A DNA stretch of 64,000 nt from the NCBI GenBank assembly GCA_035578175.1, contig JAQMRL010000021.1, positions 3,611,823-3,675,822 on the forward strand. Direction: 5' to 3'. The first letter of the stretch is position 1, and the number at the start of each line of letters is the position of its first letter. The position numbers were made by a program, and so were the translations under genes. The DNA is from Catonia carolina (lineage: Eukaryota; Arthropoda; Insecta; Hemiptera; Achilidae). Shown piece after piece: positions 44,976 to 55,397 of the stretch. The notes beneath the pieces are model-generated. The model was not told where the DNA came from. It saw nothing but the letters and a program-made list of their open reading frames with translations, and did not search any database.

Positions 44976-45112
44976 TGTATTTTTAAGCCGAACAGAGGTT
45001 GACTTTCATTTTTCCCATTCACTCATGATTAAAATTAGGTGGTGTTTTTACATTGGCAAGATAAAGTCGTGTGGGTGAACGTCAGTAAGCTTCACATATT
45101 TTTTTAAGTGTT
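44976..45112 (+). repeat. Duplicated 3' part of HLE copy 18 and its flank
   Basis: Reads TATTTTTAAGCC, AGAGGTTGACTTTCATTTT, ACATTGGCAAGATAAAGTCG, then the non-HLE flank CAGTAAGCTTCACATATTTT, which is also found at 43968-43987. A deletion of about 50 bp separates it from the left copy. Confidence 0.8.
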
Positions 45113-45721
45113 TGCCTGTTCGGCAAACAAACAAAGTGGCTCAATGCCTCTTTGAAGGGCAATCTTGTTTGTCATGTACAGAAATCAAGGGCTGTTTGCT
45201 TTCCCCATGGGTCGTCCGGTCGATAGAGGCTTCTATTACGTTAGCCTGCTTTTAGCTACAATAAAGAAATTAACTTATACGCGTATTATCTCACTGGATA
45301 AGTTTTTTTTAGACCTTGGTTAAAATTTTGTTCGATTTTTTTCATAGCTTTACATTTTTCAGTAATTCGTTGTTTTTCTAACAGTAAAACAATTAATTAA
45401 AAATAAAATTCTTTTTACTTTACTTGTCCATCTATTCAATTTAATTTAATTAATTTTTCAATTTAATTAATAATTATCAATTTAATTTAATTTAATATTT
45501 TCGTTGGTGATATAATTAAAATTTTTTTTTGGCGGCCGGCCTCGCTGGTGACCTTTTGGGTCTTGCCATATGTGTGTTTGTAATACCTATTTTGTATTTT
45601 ATGATATTGTCAAATGTTATTTGTATTTTATTATTATTTTTACGCTATTGTACTGAAACTGACAGTATCAAACAATGTATTTACATTAATTTAAGTAATA
45701 AAACACACTTTATTGTTATTA
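45113..45721. other. Unassigned stretch
   Basis: 45120-45260 is less AT-rich (TGTTCGGCAAACAAACAAAG, CCATGGGTCGTCCGGTCG) and followed by AATAAAG at 45261, perhaps the 3' end of an old retroelement. GGCGGCCGGCCTCGCTGG at 45531 resembles a SINE-T head on the plus strand. The 95-codon frame at 45529-45816 has no known motif. Confidence 0.35.
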
Positions 45722-45944
45722 GGCTTATTATTATTTGCGAATACTCCCTTGAAATGGAAGACGCTAAGCAAATGCTTCGTTTTGTTTTACATTTTTACTT
45801 TCTCTTGCCTATATGAATATATAGGAAGGAAAGTATTGTTTTCATGTCGATTTTTCGAAATCGAGTTTTCACCGGATCTATACGTTTTCAGACCCCCTGA
45901 ACCCACACAAACATGTTTTTAGCGATTGGTCTGTGTGTGTGTCT

Positions 45945-45993
<49 letters not shown>

Positions 45994-47694
45994 CAGAATA
46001 TCTCAAGAACGGAACATCGTACGAACTTGAAACTTATAACTTAAGTTACATACCACTACCGGACACGACACGAACATTTTCATCAAAATCGGTCAACCGG
46101 AAGTAGTAGTTTATTCGTATAATTTTTCACTTTTTTGCGATTTTCTCAAAAACTGGTCCTACGATGTTTTTTAAAATCGCCTGGTTTACTGCATTTTTTA
46201 TGCTCTACAAGATAGGGTAGGCGCCATGTTTGCTGAAATTCTGCGTGAGGCTGTTTTTACGTAAAAACATTTTTTTTTAAGATTGCGGCTTTAATATGCA
46301 TTTTAGCGCAAAACGTTATATAACAAAAGTTGTAGAGAATTTAAAATTCTACAACTTTTATTTCAAACATTTTTTTGCATAACGCTTAGTTTAGCGGTAA
46401 TTTGCAATTTTCTGTTTTTTTCTCACGAAAACGTGAGAAAAATTGATTTTTTAAACATTTCGGCCTTAGTATGCATTTTACGACAAAAGTGTATATAATT
46501 AAATTTATAGAAAATTAAAAGATCTACAACTTTTATTTAGAGCATTTTTCTCTACAGAGCCTAGTTTAGAGAGAAAGAGTGATTTTCCGTATTTCTAAGC
46601 CAAAATGAGGTTGATTTTCATTTTGCGTCTTTCACTCATGATTAAAATTAGGTTAAGTGTTTTGAGGTTAGTTTTTTGTTTATTTCTTATGGTTTATTAC
46701 TAATGTTAGGTTTATTGTTAATTATTTTCACTGGCAAGAGAAAGTTGTGTGAGTGTTTCACACCAGATTTTTTGTTTTTCTTATCTTGCCAATACAGTTT
46801 CATTCTTTTGCTGTGTTGCTTTTTTCGCTCCTCATCCTTTTTTGGCCTGTATGGCTTCGGTTCCTTTGGCTCTAGTGTAACTTCCCATTTGTTTATTTTG
46901 CTTCTGAAGGTACCTCTGTCGAAAATTTCCTCCGTTTCAATATTCGCCTTCTGTAGATCACCTTTGGTTTGTGTTTCCCAGTTTTTTGTTGATTGCCACT
47001 TAGTAATTTTATCGAGAATCTGTCTTGTTAATTTGTGTGTCGGTAATCTCTGTATGTGTCCGTAGAATTTCGCTCTTCTCTTTCTCATATCAATTTCGAT
47101 ATTAGAGAATTTTTCTGTCGTTTCTATCTTCTGTAACCTGTATCCGTCTTTGGTCTATCTTGGTCCTAGAATTTTCCTGATTATCTATTTTTCCTCTTTC
47201 TTGATGTCTTCCATTTCGTTTCTATTATCCAAAGCTAAAGTCTCGCTTGCATACAATGCTGCTAATTTCACAACCGCGTTGTAGTGCCTGATTTTCAGTT
47301 TGATTGACATCCATTTCTTGTTGTACAGATTCTGAACTTGTCCCAATGCTTTTTTCATTTTTTGTAATCTTAGGATTTGTGAGAGTTTTTCGGCTCCGTT
47401 TGGTTCGATTATCTCCCCCAGATACTTGAAGAATTTCGCTCTGTTGATTTTTCCGTATTTTGTTCTTAGTTCTTTCGTTTCTGTTTTGGTCCCGAAGAAT
47501 AATTATGTCTTTTCGAATGAAATTTGAAGGCCCACTTTTTTCGCGCATTCTTCAATTTTTTCAATTTGTGTCGTAGCTCCATCTGTGCCCCTTGTCAATA
47601 TCGCTAGATCATCTGAAAAGGCTAGGTCTGGTATGTGGATTTTTCCTATTTTGATTGGTTCCCATTTCGATTCCGATTCCGATTTCAATTTTAT
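45722..47694 (-). pseudogene. LINE A: RT C-terminal fragment with AAT tail, split by HLE copy 21
   Basis: Read on the minus strand. Frame 47503-47688 has IPDLAFSDDLAILTRG (catalytic box FSDD in place of FADD) and CAKKVGLQISFEKT. Frames 47225-47548 and 46687-47088 carry the rest, ending MRKRRAKFYGHIQRLPTHKL, TRQILDKITKWQSTKNWE, KINKWEV and MKLYWQDKKNKKS. At least two frameshifts. The 3' UTR (GCTTAGCGTCTTCC, GGGAGTATTCGC) lies at 45737-45794 beyond HLE copy 21, followed by an (AAT)n tail at 45722-45736. Same family as LINE B. Endonuclease and most of RT absent. Clade not assigned. Confidence 0.75.
45795..46767 (+). mobile_element. HLE copy 21, full length, in the 3' UTR of LINE A
   Basis: Both ends intact, GT tract 45934-45991. 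Comparing the interrupted LINE A with the uninterrupted LINE B puts the insertion in a T-run (ATTT|TT) without a visible target duplication. Confidence 0.88.
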
Positions 47695-47738
47695 TTTATT
47701 ATTATTATTATTATTATTATTTATTATTATTATTATTG
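47695..47738. repeat. (ATT)n microsatellite, 3' tail of LINE B
   Basis: About 14 units on the plus strand, directly after the LINE B 3' UTR (GCGAATTCTCCTTGG) and at the 5' truncation point of LINE A. Confidence 0.85.
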
Positions 47739-48690
47739 GCGAATTCTCCTTGGATAGAAGACGTTAAGCATTATGACTCAGTTTCGTCATTTGTTTTTCT
47801 TATTGGTCCAGTAGGCCTTCATTGTTTCTGAGAAAGCTTTTTTGCGGTTTTCAGACCACTTTGGTCTAAACTGCTTCTCTCTTGAGGGCTCTGAAACTTT
47901 CCACTTGTCTACCTTGTGACGGAATAAGTTTTTATTAAAAATTTCAGTGTGATGTATATGTGCGCTTTTTAGGTTCTTACGAATTTCATCCAGCCAAGGT
48001 GTCGAAATTTTAAGTTTTGTTATATATTCAATTATTTTTTTTGTTAGCCTATCCTCCTGCAATCTGTTAAGATGTCCAAAGAACTTCAACCGCCTTTTAC
48101 GCATGTCAATTTCAATGTTTGAATAGCTTTGTTTGAATAGTTGTTTTGTTGGATTGCAGCCTATACTCATCTTCTGTAAGTCGAGCCCCTAGAATTTTTC
48201 TAATAATTTTTCTTTCCTCCTTTTTTATTTCTTCGATTTCGTGTTTTCTGTTAAGTACTAGTGTTTCGCTTGCGTAGAGGACCATTGGTTTAATAACTGT
48301 GTTGTAGTGCCGAATTTTAGTTTGTCTTGACATGGATTTTTTTGTTGTAGAGATTTTGAACTAATCCTAGAGCTTTTTTCATTTTTTGGAGACGATTTTG
48401 TTGGGAAATTCTTTCAAGACCTGTTGGTTCAATGAATTCCCCCAAATATTTGAAGTATGGAACCTTGTTTATTCTACCATATTTTGTCCTCAAGCTTATG
48501 ATATCTACTTTTGAGGATATGAATTGTTTATTCTCAAATGAGATTTGTAGCCCTACTTTTTCAGCATATTCCTTTAATGTCTCAAGCTGCTTGATGGCGG
48601 TCTTCTCGTCATCCATTAATATAGCTAGATCGTCAGCAAAGGCGAGGCATGGTATGGAAAGGTTGTTTCTGGGAAAACCAAGTTTATTAT
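47739..48690 (-). pseudogene. LINE B: RT C-terminal fragment
   Basis: On the minus strand: IPCLAFADDLAILMDDEKTA (intact FADD box), YAEKVGLQISFENKQF, YFKYLGEFIEPTGLE, then frame 48112-48333 with KIRHYNTVIKPMVLYASETL, then frame 47787-48170 with MRKRRLKFFGHLNRLQEDRL, TKKIIEYITKLK, PWLDEIRKNLKSAHI and MKAYWTNKKNK. The frames overlap in order, so two frameshifts break one protein. 3' UTR 47739-47790, AAT tail 47695-47738. The 5' end is truncated at another ATT-type tract (48686-48716). Confidence 0.78.
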
Positions 48691-48772
48691 TATTATTAGT
48701 ATTAGTATTATTGTAGAGTATGGCCCAGTTCTGAGTTTTGGATAAAAGGCCAAAAATTATTCCATTTAACAA
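48691..48772 (-). other. ATT-type tract and possible tail of a third LINE copy
   Basis: (TTA/TTAG)n at 48686-48716 next to GTAGAGTATGGCCCAGTTCTG, which could be a related 3' UTR end. Too short to be sure. Confidence 0.35.
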
Positions 48773-49074
48773 TAATTAAGGTCTGCTTATTCATTTCTAA
48801 AATAAATCCGCCGTAATTAGGTCGAGTTGATTTCCCTAATTCAATTCAAATCTTTTACCAAAATCTGTCCTGGGTGAGGTGGTTTCATACTTTTAGGCCT
48901 AATATTTTAAGGGCCGGATTACTGGAGGTGCCGGATTACTGCACAGCCGGACTACCGAGATTCTACTGTACTTTCTTTTAACCTGTAGAGTGAGCTCATT
49001 TAAAGCGCCGGTAAAACTTCATGAATCACTCTGTTTATGCTGGTACAAGGAGGACAACGTATTTTTACTTTCTC
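48773..49074. other. Spacer with a Tigger-like right end
   Basis: Complement of 48945-48971 is CAGTAGAATCTCGGTAGTCC, with repeated CCGGATTACTG units (48902-48960), like the end of a pogo/Tigger element. No left end was found. Confidence 0.45.
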
Positions 49075-50003
49075 TTGCCTATATGAATATATAGGAAGGA
49101 AAGTATTGTTTTCATGTCGATTTTTCGAAATCGAGTTTTCACCGGATCTATACGTTTCCAGACCCCCTGAACCCAAAAAACATGTTTTTAGCGATTGGTC
49201 TGTGTGTGTGTCTGTGTGTGTGTACACAAAATATCTCAAGAACGGAACATCCTACGAACTTGAAACGTGAAACTTAAGTTACATACCACGACCGGACCCG
49301 ACACGAATATTTTCATCAAAATCGGTCAACCGGAAGTAGTAGGTTATACGTATAATTTTTCACTTTTTTGTGATTTTCTCAAACACTGGTGCTACGGGTT
49401 TTTTTAAAAATCGCCTGGTTTATTCAATTTTTTATTCTCTACAAGATAGGGTAGGCGCCATGCTTGCTGAAATTCTTTGTGAGGCTGTTTTCACGTAAAA
49501 CCGTTGGTTTTTAAGATTACGGCTTTAATATGCAATTTAGCGCAAAAATGTATATAATAAAAGTTTTAGAGAATTTAAAATCCTACAACTTTTATTTCTA
49601 ACATTTTTTTGTATAACGCTTAGTTTAGCAGTAATAAGCAATTTTCTGATTTTTTCTCACGAAAACGTGTGAAAAATCAGTTTTATTAAGATTTCGGCTT
49701 TAGTACGCATTTTACGACAAAAGTGTATATAATAAAATTTATAGAAAATTAAAAGATCTACAACTTTTATTTAGAGAATATTTCTCTACAGAGCCTAGTT
49801 TAGCGTGAAAGTGTGATTTTCCGTTTTTTTTTTTAGCCAAATTGAGTTCGATTTTCATTTTGCGTCATTCACTCATGATTAAAATAAGGTTATGTTTATG
49901 AGGTTAGTTTTTTGTTTATTTCTAATGTTGTATTACTAATATTAGGTTTATTGTTAATTATTTATATTGGTAAGAGAAAGTTGTGTGAGTGTTTCACACC
50001 AGA
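49075..50003 (+). mobile_element. HLE copy 22, full length
   Basis: Both ends intact, GT tract 49199-49225. Confidence 0.87.
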
Positions 50004-50699
50004 TTTTAACTTTTGTTTACACTTTGTTAAGAGAGGGGAAAATTCCTGGTAAAATGTTGTAAATAGGGAAATTCCCACTATTACATCACTGTTTTAGATT
50101 GTTGACGCACAGTTTCCCAGCCTCTGTATCATACAGGAGCAAATTTCTGACTCCAGTCCCTTCAACAAAGTAGTACTTAAAATTTTCACTTCGATCGGCG
50201 AAGCGCCACTGTTGCATAAACTGCTAGTACAGGGCGTGCGCGCGTTTTAACATTTTCTCTTTGTATGTTATTATTTGATATAGGGTAATATAAACCCCGT
50301 ACAATGATATATTATGCAAAATTTAGTAACCCCCGATATTTCATTTCACCTAAATTACTCTTATACTTTTACTATAAAGAAACAACTTAAATCTTTCAAT
50401 TATTTAAATTTTCATCTTTATTCTGATGTATATACTATTTTAAAACAATTTTATTTGATAAATTTCATGTAAATTTATGTAAACAGATCTATTCCTAACA
50501 CTGTATTTTCGTTCTTACTACAGAGAAATATTAAAAAACCTTAGCACATCATACTGAAAATTATATAGGTACTATTAATTTAAAATTTAAAAATACAAAA
50601 TCTAACCTTTCCATCTTAGTCAAATAACGCAACTGTGTTTTTTTTATTTATTTTATTTTAAAGCCACATAACACTACATATGTTCATCAAACAAAAAAA
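50004..50699. other. About 700 bp without recognised content
   Basis: Mostly AT-rich. 50180-50260 is GC-richer (GATCGGCGAAGCGCCACTG, GGGCGTGCGCGCG) but has no motif that I know. Confidence 0.4.
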
Positions 50700-51641
50700 T
50701 CTGGTGTGAAACACTCACACAACTTTCTCTTGCCAATGCAAATAATGAACAATAACCCCAAACATTAGTAATAAAACATTAGAAATAAACCAAAAAACTA
50801 ACTTCAATAAATAAATGTTCAATTTTAATCATTAGTGAAAGACGCAAATTAAAATCGACCTCAGTTTGGCTTAAACATACTGAAAAACACTCTTTCACGC
50901 TGAACTAGGCTATGTAAAAAAATTTTATATATAAAAGTTGTAGGTCTTTTAATTTCCTATAAATTTGATTATGTACAATTTTGTCGTAAAATGCATACCA
51001 AGGCCAAAATCTTAAAATAATAAATTTTTTACACGATAAAACAGAAAGACGCTAATTACCGCTAAACTAAGCGTTATACAAAAAATTGTTTGAAATAAAA
51101 GATGTAGAATTTTATATTTTCTACAACTTTTATTAGAAAAATTTTTGCGCTTAAGTGCATATTAAAGCCGTAATCTTAAAAAAAAAACAATTTTTTAACG
51201 TGAAAACAGCCTCACCGAGAATTTCAGCAAACATGACGCCTACCCTATCTTGTAGAGCATAAAAAATTTAGTAAATCAGGCGATTTTTTTAAAAAATTGT
51301 AGGACCAGTTTTTGAGAAAATCGCCAAAAATTGAAAAATTACACGAATAAACTACTACTTCACGTTGACCGATTTTGATGAAAATGTTCATGTCGGGTCC
51401 GGTAGTGGTATGAAACAAAAGTTTCAAGTTTCAAGTTCGTACAATGTTTTGTTCTTGAGATATTCTGTTTACACACACACTCACAGACACATAGACACAC
51501 ACACACAAACCAATCGCTAAAAACATGTTTTTTGGATTCAGGGGGTCTGAAAACGTGTAAATCCGGTGAAAATTCTTTCTTAAAATCGACATAAAAACAA
51601 TGTTTTCCTTCCTATATATTCATATAGGCAAAAGAAAGTAA
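50700..51641 (-). mobile_element. HLE copy 23, full length
   Basis: 3' end at 50700, 5' end at 51641, CA tract interrupted (51472-51508). It abuts the 3' end of LINE C. Confidence 0.85.
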
Positions 51642-51644
51642 AAA

Positions 51645-52573
51645 AAACTAATTTCAATTTTTGCGGTTTTGGAGTCCTTTCCTGTTGTTTCCCTCCTTGA
51701 ACTTTCTCCAGTATTCCTTCAATCCATCTGATCCTCTGTACCGTTCCTTGTCAGAATACACAACTTTCTGTCGTTTCGTCGGTTTCTGCTGTTCAAGTCT
51801 TGTGGTGTTCAGCCTGTGGTAATTTCCAGATTTTGTTTTGAGGTCCTCAAGTGAGATTTGGAGTCCGTTCATGTCGTCCTTAATTTCCCTGATCCAGTGG
51901 AGCTGAGTTTTTCTGTTAAGGAAAAAGTTGATGATTTGTTTTGAGATTCTGGAAGAGTCGGTCCTCAAGAGATGTCCAAAGAAGGAAATTCTTTTTTTCC
52001 TCATCTGGTCTGCTAGAGGTTCTGTATTTCTGTATACTTCTTCTTTCGAGACGGGTTTCCATATCCCATCAGAGAAACATCTTTTGTTCAGGCATATCCT
52101 GATGACCCGACGCTCCAATTTTGAGATTCTGTGCTCCGTGTTTATCTTCCTGAGACTGAAGATTGTTTCGCTGCTGTATGTGATCTCCGGAAGAATTACG
52201 GTGTTGTAATGTCGGAGTTTTGAATTTATTGAAAGATACTTTTTATTTTAAACATCTTGTGTGTGTTTTGCGGATTTTGTGAGTTTGTTGAATCTTTCTG
52301 TCCAGTTAAGTTTCTCATCGTTATTTCCTGTGATGTTTTCACCCAGATATTTGAAGTCTTTGACCAGATCGATTTCCCGATCACAAATTTTTACCCTGGA
52401 AATGCAGACAGGGTCACGAACTAAGATTTTTGTTTTTTCGTAGGAAATTTTTAGGCTAATCTTCCCTGCTATTTCGCTGAGGGAAGTAATTTGTTTTCTT
52501 GCCTCCGCAATGCTGTCTCCAAACAGGGCAAGATCATCAGCAAAACAAAGGCAGTTAATTTTGATGTGCAACA
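51645..52573 (-). pseudogene. LINE C: RT C-terminal fragment
   Basis: Minus frame 52248-52571: INCLCFADDLALFGDSIAEA (FADD box), ISLKISYEKTKILV, DFKYLGENITG. After a gap with a frame change, frame 51654-52118 gives MERRVIRICLNKRCFSDGIW, MRKKRISFFGHLLR and FKTKSGNYHR-like sequence with SDGLKEYWRKFKEGNNRKG. Layout (FADD, KYLGE, MRKKR..FGHL..R, EYW at the end) matches LINEs A and B, but the sequence is clearly a different family. 5'-truncated, no endonuclease. Confidence 0.72.
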
Positions 52574-52631
52574 GTGTTTTATAACATTATTATTTATTTT
52601 TTGGAAATAGCGTAAGTTAATTTTTATTAAA

Positions 52632-52685
52632 ATCTGATATGAAAACTCACACAACTTTCTCTTGCCAATGTATATATTAAAAAGA
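52632..52685 (-). mobile_element. HLE 3'-end fragment
   Basis: TCTGATATGAAAACTCACAC then AACTTTCTCTTGCCAATG, the 3' hairpin and subterminal repeat only. Confidence 0.65.
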
Positions 52686-52689
52686 TTTA

Positions 52690-53111
52690 ACTTTTTGTTT
52701 ACATATCAAATGGAAACGTTTATTACTGAATTCTCGACTTAAACTTCTATATTCCTTACCTAAAACGATCAAAATTACCAATGGCACAAAAATTACGCAT
52801 ATATTGTTCTCTTTTGAAACCTAAATGGACCTACGGGTCTCAAATTTACTTTTCAATCAACCCTCTAACTTGCAACGAATTCAAGCATTCCAGTAAAAAA
52901 TATTACGCCTTATAGGAAAAGCACCTCTTTACGTTAGCAACTAAACTTTGCATACAGATTTGAAAACACAACTTGTACAAAATTTCATCGAATACGTATA
53001 CAAACGCTTTCACGACAAGTCACACGAACACGAGCACCCACTGATGCGTTCACTTTCCACCTTCCATTTACCTGATAATCCCCCTAGACGCCTTAAAAGA
53101 CGCTGGAGTAT
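52690..53111 (+). pseudogene. Jockey-type LINE ORF2 C-terminal fragment
   Basis: Over several frames: AQKLRIYCSLLKPKWTYGSQ, IYFSI, IQAFQ, KAPLYVSN, LHTDLKTQLVQNFIEYVYKR, FHDKSHEHEHPLMRSLS and PRRLKRRWS. The order and motifs are those of the Jockey fragments elsewhere in the window. Several frameshifts and stops. SINE-A is inserted at its end. Confidence 0.7.
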
Positions 53112-53114
53112 TGT

Positions 53115-53512
53115 TGTTGCTTAGGTCATCAGCCTGTAGGCTGGTTTGAACCTGTAGAGGTTTTACTAAGCAAAATAAGGAGTGAGGTGGTTTAACATTG
53201 CCTTCCTCACTGAGTGGAAAAGTACGCTTATCAGCATGCCGGGCCCTTTAAAAAGCACATATTTTCCACGCTACAAATGACATTTTCACTTTATTCACCG
53301 CAGGGTCTGGCTGTATAATGAAATTCATTACTTTCAGAGGAGATAACTCTGATTAGTGTCTTTTACACCTCTACCTTTTCTGTTCCTAAATAGTTCAGTC
53401 ATTTAATTGGCTGACTATGTGATAAGAAACAGAACTATTTTTGTAGCCTTGGAACTAGCAGATCGAGTGCAAATAATTGAACACTCCACCTGACTGTTAT
53501 TGGCTTTATACA
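53115..53512 (-). mobile_element. SINE-A copy
   Basis: Tail GTTGTTGCT at 53115 and hairpin CAGCCTGTAGGCTGG, running to CACCTGACTGTTATTGGC. Possible short target duplication AGTATT (53108-53113 and about 53518-53523). Confidence 0.75.
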
Positions 53513-53564
53513 GTATTACAAAATTTTATTTAATAATTTTGTACAGTTTTAAATAAAAAAAGCT

Positions 53565-53765
53565 GGTCAAAATAATATTTAATTATTAGTAAAATATGTA
53601 AAATGAAAAACATATCCATAACATAGAAATTTTAGTAATGAGTGAATGACGCAAAATAAAAATTAACCTTTGTTCGACTTAAAAATAAGGGAAATCACTA
53701 ATTGACGCTAAACTAAGCTCTGTAGAATAAAATCCTTAAAATAAAACTTATAGGTTTTTATTATT
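53565..53765 (-). mobile_element. HLE remnant, 3' half, diverged
   Basis: Follows the family from TGAGTGAATGACGCAAAATA to AAAACTTATAGG without ends. Confidence 0.6.
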
Positions 53766-53767
53766 CA

Positions 53768-53871
53768 TAAAATTGAGTCTGTTTATTCGATGATAAATTT
53801 ATAAACTTATAAATTTATAACAATGTCACCATAAAACAAGACAAATAAGGCTCTGATCCATTTACAAAAAA
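53768..53871. repeat. Left copy of a ~100-bp direct repeat
   Basis: GTCTGTTTATTCGATGATAA to GGCTCTGATCCATTTA, repeated at about 55280-55376 with four or five differences. Its right edge meets the 3' end of HLE copy 26. Confidence 0.8.
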
Positions 53872-54698
53872 TCTGGTGTGAAACATTCACAAAATTTTCT
53901 CTTACCAATTCAAATAATGACCAATATAACCTAACATTAGTAATAAACAAAAAACTAAACTCAAAAAACATACCTGTAACCTGACTTTAATCATGAGTGA
54001 ATGACGCAAAATGAAAATCGACCTCAATTTAGCTTAAAAATACGGATAATCACTCTTTCACGCTAAACTAGGCTCTGTAGAGAAAAATGCTTTAATTAAA
54101 GTTGTAGATCTTTAAATTTCCTATAAATTTGATTATATACACTTTTGTCGTAAAATGCATACTAAGGCCGAAATCTTAAACAAATCGATTTCTCACACGT
54201 TTTCGTGAGAAAAAAACAGAAAGTCGCTAATTACCGCTAAACTAAGCGATATACAAAACAATGTTAGAAATAAAAGTTGCAGGATTTTAAATTCTCTTTA
54301 TATTTATTACATACATTTTTTTGCTAAAATGCATATTAGAGCCGCAATATTAAAAAAACAAATTTTTTACATGAAAACAGCCTGACCAAAAATTTCAGCA
54401 AACATGGCGCCTACCCTATCTTGTAGAGCAAAAAAATTTAGTAAATAAGGCGATTTTTAAAAAAATGGTAGGACCAGTTTTTGAGAAAATCGCAAAAAAG
54501 TGAAAAATTACACGAATAAACTACTACTTCCGGTTGACCGATTTTTATGAAAATGTTCGTTTCGGGTCCGGTAGTGGTATGTAACTTAAGTTTCAAGTTT
54601 CAAGTTCGTACAATGTTCCGTTCTTGAGATATTCTGTTCACACACAAACACACACACAGACACACACACACACGCGCGCGCACACACACACACGCACG

Positions 54699-54737
<39 letters not shown>

Positions 54738-54868
54738 CAATCGCTAAAAACATGTTTTTTGGGTTCAGGGGGTCTGAAAACGTGTAGATCCGGTGAAAAC
54801 TCGATTTCGAAAAATCGACATGAAAACAATACTTTCCTTTCTATATATACATAGGCAAGAGAAAGTAA
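53872..54868 (-). mobile_element. HLE copy 26, full length
   Basis: CA tract 54638-54735 with CACG and CGCG units. Its 5' end at 54868 directly abuts the 3' end of a Jockey fragment. Confidence 0.86.
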
Positions 54869-55170
54869 TAAATCTGTATGGTGTAGTCTGTATAGTCTTG
54901 TGTGTGTTTCACTGTTGTCCGTGAGATTGATGGCTTCTGGATTCTGATGATTTTCAACTCTTGTTGGTAACTGGTGCAAACTTTCTGTATTGCTTCGTGT
55001 ACCGTGGGAGTGATCGTGTCTCTGTGCAATATAGTGTTGGATATGTACCAAGGCGAGTCCATGATGTTTCCAATGAAACCATTGAATTATTTCAATGTTA
55101 CTGTGACTTGCTCTGCCCCAGAGTTCTATCCCATAATTATGTCCACACAAGTTTAAGTACAGTTGTATAA
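54869..55170 (-). pseudogene. Jockey-type LINE ORF2 C-terminal fragment
   Basis: Minus strand: GIELWGRASHSNIEIIQWF, a frame change, MDSPWYISNTILHRDTITPT, VHEAIQKVCTSY, then a second change to RVENHQNPEAINL and NSETHTRLYRLHHTDLL. Same subfamily and same 3' end point as 13210-13763. Confidence 0.78.
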
Positions 55171-55279
55171 AGTAAGTAATTTTTAAAGGCATAAACATAA
55201 AAAACAATATCCAGTATTAAAGATTTTAATACAAAAGTGAAAAAATATTATAAAATGTAAACAGTTAATTTCTTTTAAA

Positions 55280-55377
55280 AAATTAAGTCTGTTTATTCGA
55301 TGATAAATTTATAAACTTATAAATTTATAACAATGCCACTATAAAACAAGACAAATAAGGCTCTGATCCATTTAAAA
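55280..55377. repeat. Right copy of the ~100-bp direct repeat
   Basis: See 53768-53871. It lies about 110 bp past the Jockey fragment. Confidence 0.8.
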
Positions 55378-55397
55378 ATAGATTACATTTTTCATTA

